NCBI GenBank assembly: GCA_902516465.1
Contig: CABXZD010000002.1
Location: 171,001-235,000 of the forward strand
Direction of reading: 5' to 3'
Length of the DNA stretch: 64,000 nt
Source of the DNA: an uncultured Pelagibacteraceae bacterium
Lineage (GTDB): Bacteria > Pseudomonadota > Alphaproteobacteria > Pelagibacterales > Pelagibacteraceae
Under the pieces are notes generated by a model. It worked only from the letters and a program-made list of their open reading frames with translations. It did not search any database and was not told the origin of the DNA. Shown here piece by piece: positions 49,246 through 62,252 of this stretch. A program made the position numbers and the translations under genes. Each line of letters begins with the position of its first letter. The stretch's first letter is position 1.

Positions 49246-51786
49246 AGCCCCACAACATCGTTTATACTTTTTTCCAGATCCACAAAAACAGGGTTCATTT
49301 CTGCTCATTTTCTTGCCAATATACTTTGGATCTATTTTTACTGGCTTAATATCCCTTGTTTTTTCTTTTGGTGCTTCTACTACTTTTAGATTCAATAACA
49401 ATGTTATAAAATCGAATTTTAATTTGTTTAATAAGTTTTCAAATAAACTAAAAGCTTCTTTTTTATACTCTACCAGAGGGTCTCTTTGTCCATAAGACCT
49501 TAATCCGATTACTTGTCTCAATTGTTCTAAATATTGTATGTGAGATTTCCAGTTCATATCAATAGTTTGTAAAAAAATTCTTTTTTCAATTTCTTTTGAT
49601 TGGTTTTCACCCAATAGTTTTATTCTTTCATTTCGTGACTCATTAAATTTTTCAATTATTTTTTCTTTAAATTGATTGTTATCTAATGAAATGAGACCCT
49701 CAAAATCTGCTTCAAAAAAGTTTTTTCCTAAAATAGATTTTAGTTTAATATCAAAATTATTATTTTTGGGATTTGATAATTTAATATTCTTAAGTTCAAT
49801 TAATTCATCAATTATTTCCACTAAAAAGTCCTCAGAATACTTGAATATTTCCTCATTATTCATAGCATTTTTCCTCTGAGAAAAAATTACATGTCTCTGG
49901 TCATTTAAAACATTATCAAATTTTATTAAAGTTTTTCTAATATCAAAATTTCTTGCTTCAACTTTTTGTTGAGCTCTTTCCAAAGCTTTATTTATCCATG
50001 GATGATCAATACTCTCACCATCTTTAAGGCCTAATTTTTGTAACATACTGTTCATTGACTCAGACCCAAATATTCTCATTAAGTCGTCTTCAAGACTGAC
50101 ATAGAAAATTGAACATCCTTGATCACCTTGTCGTCCAGCTCTTCCTCTTGCTTGGTTATCAACTCTTCTGGACTCCATCCTTTCGGTACCTATTACAAAT
50201 AGCCCACCCAAAGATTTTACTTTATCTTTATTGATTATGATCTCCTTATTAGAAATGAAATCTTTTTTTCCTCCAAGTTGAATATCAACACCTCTTCCAG
50301 ATATACTTGTTGTAATAATTACAGATTTTTCTTTTCCAGCGTTTGCAATAATTTCAGCTTCATTTTCATGATTTTTGGCATTTAAAACTAAATGCTTGAT
50401 ATTTTTTTTTTTTAAAAGATTTGAATAAATTTCAGACTTATTAACGCTGGATGTAAAAATTAATAATGGTTGACCTATTTTATGACGTTCTAAAATTTTT
50501 AAAATTATAGCATTATTTTTTTCGTTTTCAGTTCTAAAAATTTGATCATTAAAATCTTCTCGAATCATTTTTTTGTTTGTAGGGACTACAACTACTGGTA
50601 AATTATAAATCTCAAAAAATTCTGTAGATTCAGTTAAAGCAGTTCCGGTACAACCACAAATTTTTTTGTAAAGTTTGAAATAATTTTGATATGTTATTGA
50701 TGCCAATGTCTGATTTTCAACTTGCACCTCAATCTTTTCTTTAGCCTCCAAAGCTTGATGAAGTCCATCTCCGAACCTCCTTCCTTCAAGAATTCTTCCA
50801 GTAAGCTCATCTATAATTTTTAATGTATCATTTTGAATAATATAATCCCTACCTTTTTGGAATAAATGATTAGCTCTAAGAGCTTGATTTACATGATGAA
50901 CTAGGCTTAAGTTCTCTGGGTCGTAAAAATTATTATTTTTGAGTATACCAGCATTTGAGAAAATTTTTTCAACATTGTTTATACCTTCATTAGTTAAAAG
51001 AACATTTTTATCTTTTTCATCTATTTCATAATCTTTTTTTTTTAAATTTTTTATCAAACTATCAATAGCAAGATATTGATTTGTCTTTTCCTCTGCAGCT
51101 CCAGAAATAACTAATGGAGTACGCGCTTCATCTATCAAACAAGAGTCAATTTCATCTACTATAGAAAAAAAATGTTCCCTCTGAACCATTTCCTCTTGAG
51201 AGTATTTCATATTATCTCTAAGATAATCAAACCCAAGTTCACTGTTAGTGGCATAAGTAATATCACAGTTATAATTTTTTTTTCTTTCGACATCACTTTG
51301 ATCATTATTGATAAAACCCGATGTAAGACCTAAGAAATTATATATTACACCCATGTCTTGAGAGTCCCTTTTCGCTAAATAGTCGTTTACTGTAACAATG
51401 TGCACTCCTTTTTCATGAAGAGCGTTTAGGTATGCTGCTAGAGTTATTGTCAATGTTTTACCTTCGCCGGTTCTCATCTCAGCAATTTTTGCCTCATGCA
51501 GAACAATTCCACCTATCAACTGAACATCAAAATGACGTTCACTCCTGGTTCTTGCTGATGCCTCTCTTACTAATGCAAAAGCCTCTGGAAGAATTTCATC
51601 TAAAGATTTTCCAGTCTTTATTTTTTTCTTAAGCTCAAGGGTTTTTTTCGGAAAATCCTCATTTTCAATTTTCTTAATTATTTCCTCCAAAGAATTAATT
51701 TTTTTCACAATTTTATCTATTCGCTCCAACTCTCTTTGATTGGTAGATTTAATGAATTTTGAGATAAAGCTTAAAGGATTTATCAT
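49240..51786 (-). CDS. secA: Preprotein translocase ATPase SecA
   Basis: MRTGEGKTL, VDEIDSCLIDEARTPLVISG, GRAGRQGDQG, C-terminal CFCGSGKKYKRCCG zinc motif. Confidence 0.98.
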   Translation of the reverse strand: MINPLSFISKFIKSTNQRELERIDKIVKKINSLEEIIKKIENEDFPKKTLELKKKIKTGKSLDEILPEAFALVREASARTRSERHFDVQLIGGIVLHEAKIAEMRTGEGKTLTITLAAYLNALHEKGVHIVTVNDYLAKRDSQDMGVIYNFLGLTSGFINNDQSDVERKKNYNCDITYATNSELGFDYLRDNMKYSQEEMVQREHFFSIVDEIDSCLIDEARTPLVISGAAEEKTNQYLAIDSLIKNLKKKDYEIDEKDKNVLLTNEGINNVEKIFSNAGILKNNNFYDPENLSLVHHVNQALRANHLFQKGRDYIIQNDTLKIIDELTGRILEGRRFGDGLHQALEAKEKIEVQVENQTLASITYQNYFKLYKKICGCTGTALTESTEFFEIYNLPVVVVPTNKKMIREDFNDQIFRTENEKNNAIILKILERHKIGQPLLIFTSSVNKSEIYSNLLKKKNIKHLVLNAKNHENEAEIIANAGKEKSVIITTSISGRGVDIQLGGKKDFISNKEIIINKDKVKSLGGLFVIGTERMESRRVDNQARGRAGRQGDQGCSIFYVSLEDDLMRIFGSESMNSMLQKLGLKDGESIDHPWINKALERAQQKVEARNFDIRKTLIKFDNVLNDQRHVIFSQRKNAMNNEEIFKYSEDFLVEIIDELIELKNIKLSNPKNNNFDIKLKSILGKNFFEADFEGLISLDNNQFKEKIIEKFNESRNERIKLLGENQSKEIEKRIFLQTIDMNWKSHIQYLEQLRQVIGLRSYGQRDPLVEYKKEAFSLFENLLNKLKFDFITLLLNLKVVEAPKEKTRDIKPVKIDPKYIGKKMSRNEPCFCGSGKKYKRCCGAL

Positions 51787-51851
51787 TAGTTTTTGATATA
51801 TTATTTACTTATAACCTTTAATATAATTATTAAATAACTATTTTAAACACT

Positions 51852-53153
51852 ATGGGTATAAATTTTACAAATTTTTTAACATCTAAATCGAAAAATAAGA
51901 GAATGATGGAATTTCAAGATTTAGATCACATTGATGGAGTATCTATTTCTTCGGTAAGTGCAAATTTATACAACAATCAAAGGGATGACTTAGTGATGTT
52001 TTATTTTAGGGATGGTGCAAATCACGCATCTGTTTATACCCAATCTAAAATTGTATCTGAAAATATTAAATGGAATTTAAACCAAAAATCAAAAAAAATA
52101 TTTTCACTTCTTGTGAATTCAAGAAATGCAAACTGTTTTACAGGGAAGCGTGGATATAGAAGTTTAGAAAAAATTGCTGAATTAATTTCTGAAAAACTTT
52201 CTGCAAAACAAAAAAATGATGATATTCAGCCAATAAAAATTAAGCCTAAAGAAATAATTTTTGGGTGCACTGGCACTATAGGAGAAGATTTTCCAGAAGA
52301 AAAAATTAAAAAAAAAATACCTAGTTTGATAGAAAAAATTAAATATACGCAGAATAAATATGTTTGGATGAAAGCTGCATTGGGTATTATGACCACTGAT
52401 ACCCAACCAAAAATGGCAATGGAAAGTTGTTTTATCGGCAACAGTGAAATTAAGATATTTGGAATTGCCAAAGGCTCAGGCATGATACAGCCAAATATGG
52501 CTACAACTCTAGGATATTTATTTACTGACGCAGATTTACCAAATGAGTTACTTAAAAAACTTTTAAAAAAAAATATTCAAACAACATTTAATGCAATAAC
52601 TTGTGATGGGGACACAAGTACAAATGATATGGTATCGATTTTCTCGACAGGAAAAATCAAACATTCAAAAATAAATAATATTAATGATCAAAAAATTAAA
52701 GAATTTGAACAAGCTTTAAATAAAGTTTTATTGAATTTAGCAAAAAGAGTTGTTGCAGATGGAGAAGGAGCAACTAAATTTATTACAATACATGTCCAAA
52801 ATTGTAAAACAGAGAATGATGCGAAAAAAATTGCTTTTTCAATTGCTAACTCTCCATTAGTAAAGACTGCTATCTCTGGTGAAGACCCTAACTGGGGAAG
52901 AGTTATTATGGCTTTAGGAAAATCAGACTCTCAAATTAATTTCAATAAACTATCTATAAAATTTGGAAACATAACCATTGTTCAAAATGGAAAGTTAAGC
53001 AATAATTATAATGATCAAGAGGCCTCAAGTTATATGAAGAGTGAAACCATAGATATTCATGTTGATGTTTCAAGTGGTTCCAAAAACTTCAAAGTTTATA
53101 CAATGGATTTAACTAAAAAATACATTGAAATTAATTCTGATTACAGAAGCTAA
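51852..53153 (+). CDS. argJ: Glutamate N-acetyltransferase / amino-acid N-acetyltransferase
   Basis: NSRNANCFTG, KGSGMIQPNMATTLGYLFTDA, CDGDTSTND, SGEDPNWGRVIMALGKS. Confidence 0.95.
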   Translation: MGINFTNFLTSKSKNKRMMEFQDLDHIDGVSISSVSANLYNNQRDDLVMFYFRDGANHASVYTQSKIVSENIKWNLNQKSKKIFSLLVNSRNANCFTGKRGYRSLEKIAELISEKLSAKQKNDDIQPIKIKPKEIIFGCTGTIGEDFPEEKIKKKIPSLIEKIKYTQNKYVWMKAALGIMTTDTQPKMAMESCFIGNSEIKIFGIAKGSGMIQPNMATTLGYLFTDADLPNELLKKLLKKNIQTTFNAITCDGDTSTNDMVSIFSTGKIKHSKINNINDQKIKEFEQALNKVLLNLAKRVVADGEGATKFITIHVQNCKTENDAKKIAFSIANSPLVKTAISGEDPNWGRVIMALGKSDSQINFNKLSIKFGNITIVQNGKLSNNYNDQEASSYMKSETIDIHVDVSSGSKNFKVYTMDLTKKYIEINSDYRS

Positions 53154-53195
53154 CCAACATTGAATTTTTCAAAATTACTATTAAATATATAATAT

Positions 53196-53624
53196 ATGAT
53201 TAAATATAAGCTAATTTGTAAAAAGTGTGATTTATCATTTGATAGTTGGTTTGCTTCTTCTAAAGAATATGAAAAACTTAAAAATAAAAATTTTTTAAAT
53301 TGTCATAAATGTGGATCAAAAAAAATTGAAAAATCTTTGATGGCACCGCAATTTATTAATAAGTTTAAGAGGAATGAAACTAAAAAAGAAGAAATAAAAC
53401 TTAGAAAAATAAATAATAAACTTTTAGAGTATCAAAAATTTATAAAAAATAATTTTGACTATGTCGGAAAAAATTTTGCATATGAAGCACGATCTTTGCA
53501 TTATAATGGTAAAAAAAAAGCCAAAGGGATTTATGGCATTGCTTCTAAGGATGAAATAAATGAATTAAGAGAAGAAGGTATAAGTGCGAACACTATACCG
53601 TGGATAATTGATAAAAATAATTAG
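53196..53624 (+). CDS. DUF1178 family protein
   Basis: CxxC zinc pairs; FDSWFASSKEYEKL; GIYGIASKDEINELREEGI. Confidence 0.88.
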   Translation: MIKYKLICKKCDLSFDSWFASSKEYEKLKNKNFLNCHKCGSKKIEKSLMAPQFINKFKRNETKKEEIKLRKINNKLLEYQKFIKNNFDYVGKNFAYEARSLHYNGKKKAKGIYGIASKDEINELREEGISANTIPWIIDKNN

Positions 53625-54349
53625 CTTTTAATAAACTTACCAATATAATTAACTGACTTATCTTTACTGAGGTTCCATTCGTTACTCACTAAGTTTAATT
53701 TCATACCATCTATAGCATCTAACTTTAAATTATATTTTTTTTGAATATTAATTAAGTCATTTGGCTTAACAAATTTTTCCCATTCATGAGTTCCTATGGG
53801 TAGCCATTTCAAAATATATTCCGCTCCTATTATTGCAAATAGATATGATTTTAATGTTTTATTGAGTGTGGCTACAAACATTAGGCCATTTTTTTTTAAA
53901 AGTTTTGAACATGACTCTAGAAAAAAATCTAAGTTTTCAACATGCTCAACAATTTCCATATTTAAAATAACATCAAATTTTTTTTTAGTTTTAAAATTTT
54001 CTGGAGAAGCACAAAAATATTTGATATTTAAATTATCTTTAATACTATGAATTTTAGCAACTTTTATGTTTTTCTCTGAGGCATCTATTCCCACAACATC
54101 TGCACCCAATCTGTGCATAGGCTCGCAAAGCAATCCACCACCGCATCCTATGTCCAAGATTTTTACATTTTTCAGTGGTTTGTTTTTATTATTAAGTTTT
54201 AAGGTTTTGACTATATTATCTCTAATGTAAGCAATCCTAATAGGATTAAACTTGTGGAGTGGTTTAAATTTACCATTTGGATCCCACCATTCATCAGCAA
54301 TTTTAGAAAATTTTTCTATTTCTTTTTTATTAATTGTGTTACTTTTCAT
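53621..54349 (-). CDS. ubiG: Ubiquinone biosynthesis O-methyltransferase
   Basis: WWDPNGKFKPLHKFNPIRIAYI, ILDIGCGGGLLCEPMHRLGADVVGID. Confidence 0.95.
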   Translation of the reverse strand: MKSNTINKKEIEKFSKIADEWWDPNGKFKPLHKFNPIRIAYIRDNIVKTLKLNNKNKPLKNVKILDIGCGGGLLCEPMHRLGADVVGIDASEKNIKVAKIHSIKDNLNIKYFCASPENFKTKKKFDVILNMEIVEHVENLDFFLESCSKLLKKNGLMFVATLNKTLKSYLFAIIGAEYILKWLPIGTHEWEKFVKPNDLINIQKKYNLKLDAIDGMKLNLVSNEWNLSKDKSVNYIGKFIKS

Positions 54350-54417
54350 ATTTATGTGAACTTTATATTCAACATGTATTTTATCAATATATATTAATTT
54401 ATTTAATTATTTTTATC

Positions 54418-55629
54418 ATGAAAATCGTAGTATTAAAATTTGGTGGAACGTCAGTTGGCACAATAGAAAAAATAAAAAATGTCGTAAAAATAATTAGAAA
54501 TTATAAAAAAAAGAAATATCAAGTGATAGTTGTTTCCTCAGCAATGAGCGGTGTGACAAATAGTTTAATTAATAAATCAAAACAAATTTCTGAAAATTTT
54601 TCTGATGAGGAATATGATGTATTAGTCTCCTCTGGTGAACAAGCAGCATGTTCTTTAATAGCAGGAAGATTGATACATTTTGGTTTAAAATCTAGATCTT
54701 GGATGGCTTGGCAAATACCAATAATAACTAGTGGAAAACATAAAAACTCAAGAATAAATAAAATTAATAGATCTAAAATTATTGAATATTTGGAGGGTGG
54801 AGGAATACCTGTAATTTCTGGGTTTCAAGGCATAAATAGATATTTAAGAATAACTACTATAGGTAGAGGAGGTTCAGATGCGAGTGCAATTATGTTAGCA
54901 AAATTTTTTAAAGCAGAAAAATGTGTCATCTATACAGATGTTGAGGGTGTTTATACAACAGATCCAAACAAATTTAATAAGGCAAAAAAAATAAAAATAA
55001 TTTCATATGAGGAAATGTTAGAAATGGCCTCTTTAGGGGCGAAGGTAATGCAACCAGTTTCAATTCAAGACGCAAGACTTAATAGAATTGATATAGAGGT
55101 AAAATCTTCTTTTAAAAATAAACCAGGAACTCTAATCACTAAAAGATCAAATATAAAAAATAATAAAGTTATAACTGGAATTTCTTCTACTCAAAATGAC
55201 TCAAAAGTTACTCTTGTAGGAGTTAAGGATAAACCAGGTGTTGCAGCTTCTATTTTTAAACCATTATCTAAAAATTTAATTAACGTTGACATGGTAGTCC
55301 AGAATATTTCAGCAAATGGAAAGGAGACAGATTTAACTTTTACAATCAAAAGTGAGGATCTTGTTAAAACTAAAAAAATTCTTTTATCAAATAGACAAAT
55401 TAAATTAAGAAGATTATTATTTAATAAAGGTGTATCAAAAATTTCTATAATAGGGGTAGGAATGATTTCAACACCAGGTGTAACCTTTAGGATGTTTCAA
55501 ACTTTGGCAAACAAGAAAATTAACATACAAGTAATTTCAACCTCCGAAATAAAGATTTCCGTATTAATAATGAAAAAAGATACAAATAAAGCTTTGATGG
55601 CACTACATAAAGAATTTGATTTAGATTAA
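54418..55629 (+). CDS. lysC: Aspartate kinase (ORF track start 54334)
   Basis: VVLKFGGTSVG, TIGRGGSDASAI, two ACT domains. Confidence 0.96.
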   Translation: MKIVVLKFGGTSVGTIEKIKNVVKIIRNYKKKKYQVIVVSSAMSGVTNSLINKSKQISENFSDEEYDVLVSSGEQAACSLIAGRLIHFGLKSRSWMAWQIPIITSGKHKNSRINKINRSKIIEYLEGGGIPVISGFQGINRYLRITTIGRGGSDASAIMLAKFFKAEKCVIYTDVEGVYTTDPNKFNKAKKIKIISYEEMLEMASLGAKVMQPVSIQDARLNRIDIEVKSSFKNKPGTLITKRSNIKNNKVITGISSTQNDSKVTLVGVKDKPGVAASIFKPLSKNLINVDMVVQNISANGKETDLTFTIKSEDLVKTKKILLSNRQIKLRRLLFNKGVSKISIIGVGMISTPGVTFRMFQTLANKKINIQVISTSEIKISVLIMKKDTNKALMALHKEFDLD

Positions 55630-55635
55630 TATAAA

Positions 55636-56748
55636 ATGAGCATTAGACCCTTTAGAGATATAAAAAGAAAAAAAACTAAAATAATAAGTGTTGGAAGTTT
55701 AAAAATTGGGGGAACAAATCCGATTTCGGTACAATCAATGACCAATACGTTAACAAAAGACGTGAAGTCAACTGTTGAGCAAATTAATCAAATTATGGAG
55801 GCAGGTGCTGATTTAGTAAGAGTTTCTTGTCCAGATGAGGAGTCTACCAGTGCTTTAAAAAAAATAATTCAATCAGTGAATATCCCAGTAGTTGCAGATA
55901 TTCATTTTCATTATAAAAGAGCTATTGAAGCAGCTAAAAATGGAGCTAATTGTCTAAGAATTAATCCTGGAAACATTGGAGATAAAAAAAAAATCAAAGA
56001 GATAATTAGAGCGGCAAAAGATAACAATTGCTCTATGAGAGTTGGTGTAAATGCTGGTTCTTTAGAAAAAGATATTTTAGAAAAATTTAAAGAACCATGT
56101 CCTGAGGCACTTGTTGAAAGTGCAATTAGAAATATAAAGATTTTAGAGGATGAGGATTTTTTGAATTTAAAAGTTAGTGTTAAATCCTCTGATGTATTCC
56201 TTTCTATAGCTGCATACAGACAGTTATCTGATAAAATTAATTATCCTCTTCATATAGGTATTACTGAGGCAGGAACTTTTCTACCTGGAACGATAAAATC
56301 ATCAATTGGATTTGGAGCCCTATTACTTGATGGAATTGGAGATACAATAAGAGTTTCTTTATCAGACGATCCAGTTGAAGAAGTAAAAGTTGGAAATGAG
56401 ATATTAAAATCCCTAAATTTGCGACACAGAGGAGTAAAAATTATTTCTTGTCCATCATGTGCTAGACAAGGATTTCAAGTTATAGAAACAGTTAAAATTC
56501 TTGAGGAAAAGCTTTCTCACATAAAAACTCCTATAACACTCTCTATTATTGGATGTGTGGTTAATGGTCCAGGTGAGGCTGCTTTAACAGATATTGGAAT
56601 AACAGGGGGAGGAAAAGGAAATAACATGCTTTACTTATCTGGATTGCAAACTGAAAAAGTACCAACAGATAATATCATTGATAAAGTTATAGAAGAAGTT
56701 CAAAAAAAAATTTCTGAAATAGAAAAGAAACAAAATGATCCCCGTTAA
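55636..56748 (+). CDS. ispG: 4-hydroxy-3-methylbut-2-en-1-yl diphosphate synthase
   Basis: [39 protein letters not shown]. Confidence 0.97.
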   Translation: MSIRPFRDIKRKKTKIISVGSLKIGGTNPISVQSMTNTLTKDVKSTVEQINQIMEAGADLVRVSCPDEESTSALKKIIQSVNIPVVADIHFHYKRAIEAAKNGANCLRINPGNIGDKKKIKEIIRAAKDNNCSMRVGVNAGSLEKDILEKFKEPCPEALVESAIRNIKILEDEDFLNLKVSVKSSDVFLSIAAYRQLSDKINYPLHIGITEAGTFLPGTIKSSIGFGALLLDGIGDTIRVSLSDDPVEEVKVGNEILKSLNLRHRGVKIISCPSCARQGFQVIETVKILEEKLSHIKTPITLSIIGCVVNGPGEAALTDIGITGGGKGNNMLYLSGLQTEKVPTDNIIDKVIEEVQKKISEIEKKQNDPR

Positions 56749-57805
56749 GACAATTGAAGATTTAATTTTTAAGCACTCAGTTTTAGAAAAAGACTTGTCA
56801 TCTGGAAACCTAGATAAAAAATTGTTTGCTGAGAAGTCAAAAGAATATTCCGATTTAAATGATGTTATTGACGATGCAAAAAATTATATATTATTTGAAA
56901 AAAATAGATCAGAGTTGGAAAAGATTTTTCAAGATAATAAAGCAGATGAGGAATTAAAGAAAATGGCAGAAATAGAATTAAAAGATCTTAAAGATCAAAA
57001 TGAGAAAAATGAAAAAAAATTAAAATTATTTTTGCTTCCCAAAGATGAAGCAGACAAAAAAAATGCAATAATTGAAATAAGAGCTGGAACAGGTGGGTTA
57101 GAGGCAAGTTTATTTGCTAGTGATCTTTTTAAAATGTATGAAAAAGTTTGCCAAAAAAAAAAGTGGACATTAGAGCTAATATCTATATCTAAAAGCGATG
57201 CTGGAGGTCTTAAAGAAGTAATAGCAATAATTAAAGGCACAAATATTTACTCTACATTAAAGTATGAAAGTGGAGTACACAGAGTCCAGAGGGTTCCAGA
57301 TACAGAAACTCAGGGTAGAGTTCATACATCAGCAGCTACAGTAGCTGTTCTTCCAGAGGCTGAGGAAATAGACCTGAAGATTAGTGAGTCCGATTTACGG
57401 ATTGATGTATTTAGAGCAGGAGGCCCTGGTGGTCAGTCAGTAAACACTACTGATAGTGCCGTGAGGATTACTCACATCCCCACTGGATTATCGGTCTCTC
57501 AACAAGATGAAAAATCACAACACAAAAATAAATCTAAAGGAATGAAAATTTTAAGAGCACGGCTTTATGAATTAGAGAGATCTAGAATTAATCAAGAAAG
57601 ATCCCTTCAAAGAAAAAGTAAGATTGGAACAGGTGATAGATCTGAAAGAATTAGGACTTATAATTTCCCCCAAGGGAGAGTTACAGATCATAGAATTAAT
57701 TTGACACTACATAAGCTAGAGGAATTTTTAGAAGGTGAAGTTTTTGACGAGATAATAGAATCTTTGACTTTACAGTCTCAAGAAGAAAGTCTTAAAAGTA
57801 TTTGA
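56735..57805 (+). CDS. prfA: Peptide chain release factor 1
   Basis: [57 protein letters not shown] (GGQ). Confidence 0.97.
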   Translation: MIPVKTIEDLIFKHSVLEKDLSSGNLDKKLFAEKSKEYSDLNDVIDDAKNYILFEKNRSELEKIFQDNKADEELKKMAEIELKDLKDQNEKNEKKLKLFLLPKDEADKKNAIIEIRAGTGGLEASLFASDLFKMYEKVCQKKKWTLELISISKSDAGGLKEVIAIIKGTNIYSTLKYESGVHRVQRVPDTETQGRVHTSAATVAVLPEAEEIDLKISESDLRIDVFRAGGPGGQSVNTTDSAVRITHIPTGLSVSQQDEKSQHKNKSKGMKILRARLYELERSRINQERSLQRKSKIGTGDRSERIRTYNFPQGRVTDHRINLTLHKLEEFLEGEVFDEIIESLTLQSQEESLKSI

Positions 57806-57809
57806 GTTT

Positions 57810-58652
57810 ATGAAAATACAAAACTTAATTAAAGAAGGAAGTGAATATTTAAAGGATAATAATATTTCCTCTCATATTTTAGATAGTGAAATTTTAATGT
57901 CTAAAATAATAAGAAAGAATAGAGAATATATTATTCTCAATCCAAATTATAAATTAAATATTAATCAGTTAAAAAGTTTTAAAAAACTTTTACATACCAG
58001 ATCTTATGGAAAACCTATCGCATATATATTAGGAAAAAAAGATTTCTGGAATTACGAATTTGAAATTTCCAAAGATGTTTTAATACCAAGGCCTGATACA
58101 GAGATAATTGTAGAGCAAGTTTTAAAAATTACTAAAAATAAATCTAGATGTTCTGTATTGGATATTGGCACTGGTTCCGGTTGTATAATTTTGTCTATAT
58201 TGAAGGAGAAACCTTTTTTTTACGGAACTGCCATTGATATTAGTAAAAAATGCATAAATATCAGTATAATAAATGCTTTGAAACTTTCAGTAAAAAATAG
58301 AGTAAAATTCTTTAAATCAGATATTGACAATTTTAATTATGGCAAATATGATTTAGTTATATCAAATCCTCCTTATATTAGTAAATTGAGTTTAAAATAT
58401 TTGGATAGAGATGTAGTTAATTTTGAGCCGTTTAATGCTCTTTACGGAGGCTTAGACGGACTATCAGAAATCAGAAAAGTAATAAAAAAATCATCTGAAC
58501 TGATAAAGAGAAATGGAAAACTTATTTTAGAAATTGCTTTTGATCAAAAATTAAAAGTTGAACAATTGTTAAAAGATAAAGGATTTTATGTAGATTGTGT
58601 TTTAAAGGATTATGCTAAAAATGATAGATGCATAGTGAGCACAAAAATTTAA
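57810..58652 (+). CDS. prmC: Release factor glutamine methyltransferase
   Basis: VLIPRPDTE, VLDIGTGSGCI, VISNPPYI (NPPY). Confidence 0.96.
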   Translation: MKIQNLIKEGSEYLKDNNISSHILDSEILMSKIIRKNREYIILNPNYKLNINQLKSFKKLLHTRSYGKPIAYILGKKDFWNYEFEISKDVLIPRPDTEIIVEQVLKITKNKSRCSVLDIGTGSGCIILSILKEKPFFYGTAIDISKKCINISIINALKLSVKNRVKFFKSDIDNFNYGKYDLVISNPPYISKLSLKYLDRDVVNFEPFNALYGGLDGLSEIRKVIKKSSELIKRNGKLILEIAFDQKLKVEQLLKDKGFYVDCVLKDYAKNDRCIVSTKI

Positions 58653-58664
58653 TTATATACGATT

Positions 58665-59054
58665 ATGGTAACTTTTAGAAATAATAACGGAAGAAGAAAT
58701 AATTTTAGACGTGGAGAAAGAAGTTTTAAGTCTAATGGGGATAGAGGTAAATTTAATTCAAATTTTTCAAATACAGATAATTTTCAAAGAAAAATACCTA
58801 ACAGAAATAATCATAATGCTCCAAAATTAATTGAGAAATATAATAATTTAGCAAGAGAAGCTTTGTCTAGTGGCGATAAGATATTATCTGAGAATTATTT
58901 CCAATATGCAGATCATTTTACAAGAATTTCTAATGAACAAGAAAATTTAAAAAGAAATAAGCCTGATAATAACCAAGTTGTAAACCCAGTTAAAGATCAA
59001 CAAAAAAATAAAGAATTAGAAAAATCTGAAAAAATTAAACAAGAAGTCAATTAA
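58665..59054 (+). CDS. DUF4167-type RNA-associated protein
   Basis: RNNxxRR-rich N-terminus and KYNNLAREALSSGDKILSENYFQYADHF; position after prmC. Confidence 0.8.
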   Translation: MVTFRNNNGRRNNFRRGERSFKSNGDRGKFNSNFSNTDNFQRKIPNRNNHNAPKLIEKYNNLAREALSSGDKILSENYFQYADHFTRISNEQENLKRNKPDNNQVVNPVKDQQKNKELEKSEKIKQEVN

Positions 59055-60364
59055 TTTAACCCAATTATTTTTTCTGACTTCATTACATCAAATTTAATTT
59101 TTTTTGTCTCAAAAAGTTTTCTTTCTTTGCCCTTTAAAATTTTGCCAGAGGGCAACTTAAGTTTTTGAGAATTTACTTTTTTTCCATTAACTATCACTTC
59201 ATAATGTAAGTGAGGACCTGTGGATTTTCCAGTAGATCCAACATAACCAATTGTCTGACCTTGTTTGACTCTAATTCCACTTCTAATTCCACTAGCGAAT
59301 TTTGACATGTGAGCATAAACAGTTTGATAAGTTGAGTTATGTTTTATTACTATACAATTACCTCCACCTCCACACCATCCTGCTTTTTTAATTAAGCCAT
59401 CACCTGAAGCCATAATCGGTGTACCTGTAGGAGCTGCAAAATCAGTTCCACGATGCATTTTGTTAAAACCATCTATCGGATGTTTCCTCATCCCAAATGG
59501 CGAAGATAGTCTTGCACCATTAATAGGAGTTTTCATGAGAGCTTTTTTAACACTTTTACCGTTTTTATCATAATGTCCTTTGCTACCTTCTTTATCAAAG
59601 AAATATAGGGAATTTTCTTCACCACTAAGTTTAAGATTGGCAAAAAGAATATTTCCCGTCTCCACAACTTTTTTGTCATCATCAATAAAAGCCTCATACA
59701 TAATCTGAAAACTATCTTTTTTTCTTATATCTCTTTGAAAATCAACTTGGAAACCGTAAATTCTTGCAAATTCTATGATTACATTTACTGGTATTTTTTT
59801 GTCTAAAGCTGACTTGTATAAACTATCTAGAATTAAATTTTCCTTATATATAATACTTTTGTTAAGTTTAGTAATTATAATTTTTTGATTAAAATCTTTA
59901 ATGTTTGTATTTCTTGATAAGTAAATCCTTTTTACAGCAGAAGGCTGAAATATAAATTCTTTAACAAAATTATTTGATTGATCTATTGTAAATTTTATTC
60001 TTTGATTTTTTTTTAATTTATTTAAGTTTACCTCTTTTGAAAGGGCCTGCTTAATTTTGCTTATCTCAGTCTTCTCAATTGAATAATTTTCCAAAATATT
60101 ATCGAAGGTTTCTCCAATAGAAATACTATGATCAATTTTCTTATATTTTGGTTCTAACGAATTTAGAAAGTGAGTAACAGTTTTTTTAAGATAAACATTG
60201 TTAACTATATCTTTATAATTGTTGTAAATTTTCTTTTTATTTTCGTTATAATAGGTTGTTGATATGATCGTGATTAAAATGAGCATACCAAGAGCGAAAA
60301 TTTCGGTATTTTTTTTTATTTTTATTTTAAATTTGTTAAACATTAGATATATTTTGAATTGCAA
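59051..60364 (-). CDS. M23 family metallopeptidase, membrane-anchored
   Basis: HRGTDFAAPTGTPIMASGDG, YAHMSKFASGIRSGIRVKQGQTIGYVGSTGKSTGPHLHYEV. Confidence 0.94.
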   Translation of the reverse strand: MQFKIYLMFNKFKIKIKKNTEIFALGMLILITIISTTYYNENKKKIYNNYKDIVNNVYLKKTVTHFLNSLEPKYKKIDHSISIGETFDNILENYSIEKTEISKIKQALSKEVNLNKLKKNQRIKFTIDQSNNFVKEFIFQPSAVKRIYLSRNTNIKDFNQKIIITKLNKSIIYKENLILDSLYKSALDKKIPVNVIIEFARIYGFQVDFQRDIRKKDSFQIMYEAFIDDDKKVVETGNILFANLKLSGEENSLYFFDKEGSKGHYDKNGKSVKKALMKTPINGARLSSPFGMRKHPIDGFNKMHRGTDFAAPTGTPIMASGDGLIKKAGWCGGGGNCIVIKHNSTYQTVYAHMSKFASGIRSGIRVKQGQTIGYVGSTGKSTGPHLHYEVIVNGKKVNSQKLKLPSGKILKGKERKLFETKKIKFDVMKSEKIIGLN

Positions 60365-60567
60365 TTAATAGTTTAGCTTAAAGAAAAAATCAAAAAAAAC
60401 CCTCTAAAATGCTATATTTTTGTTTGATTTTTTAACGTTAAATACTTGATTTCCTATAATTTTAGCCTATAAGCAACAAACTTTCTCACGAAAACATTGT
60501 AAGTACAATTTTATAGTGAGTTTATTGTGCTTGAATGCACAATTAGCTATTTAAAAAGTAAATATTT

Positions 60568-60588
60568 AAGAAGAGAAGTGTGGACGGT
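60568..60588 (+). promoter_or_regulatory. 5' half of 16S processing stalk
   Basis: AAGAAGAGAAGTGTGGACGGT is complementary to 62208-62228 over 21 nt with one G:U and one mismatch. Confidence 0.75.
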
Positions 60589-60677
60589 TAAGGTTACCAA
60601 AATTTGTCGTACACACTTCAACTATTATATAAATTTTATTCTTAGAATTTATATAGAAGCTAGTGTGCGCCGTTTTT

Positions 60678-62154
<1,477 letters not shown>

Positions 62155-62207
62155 AAGGATGAGTAAAAGTAAAATTTTACTCTAAATAATATACATAGGT
62201 AATGTTG

Positions 62208-62228
62208 ACCGTCCTCATTTCTCTTCTT
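62208..62228 (+). promoter_or_regulatory. 3' half of 16S processing stalk
   Basis: ACCGTCCTCATTTCTCTTCTT complementary to leader 60568-60588. Confidence 0.75.
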
Positions 62229-62252
62229 ATTTATAGTGTTTCTCTTGCATGG

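Noticed and set aside
54334-54417. N-terminal extension of aspartate kinase as a hydrophobic signal
   Set aside because: Family N-terminus is MKIVVLKFGGTSVG at 54418; extension overlaps the ubiG 5' region
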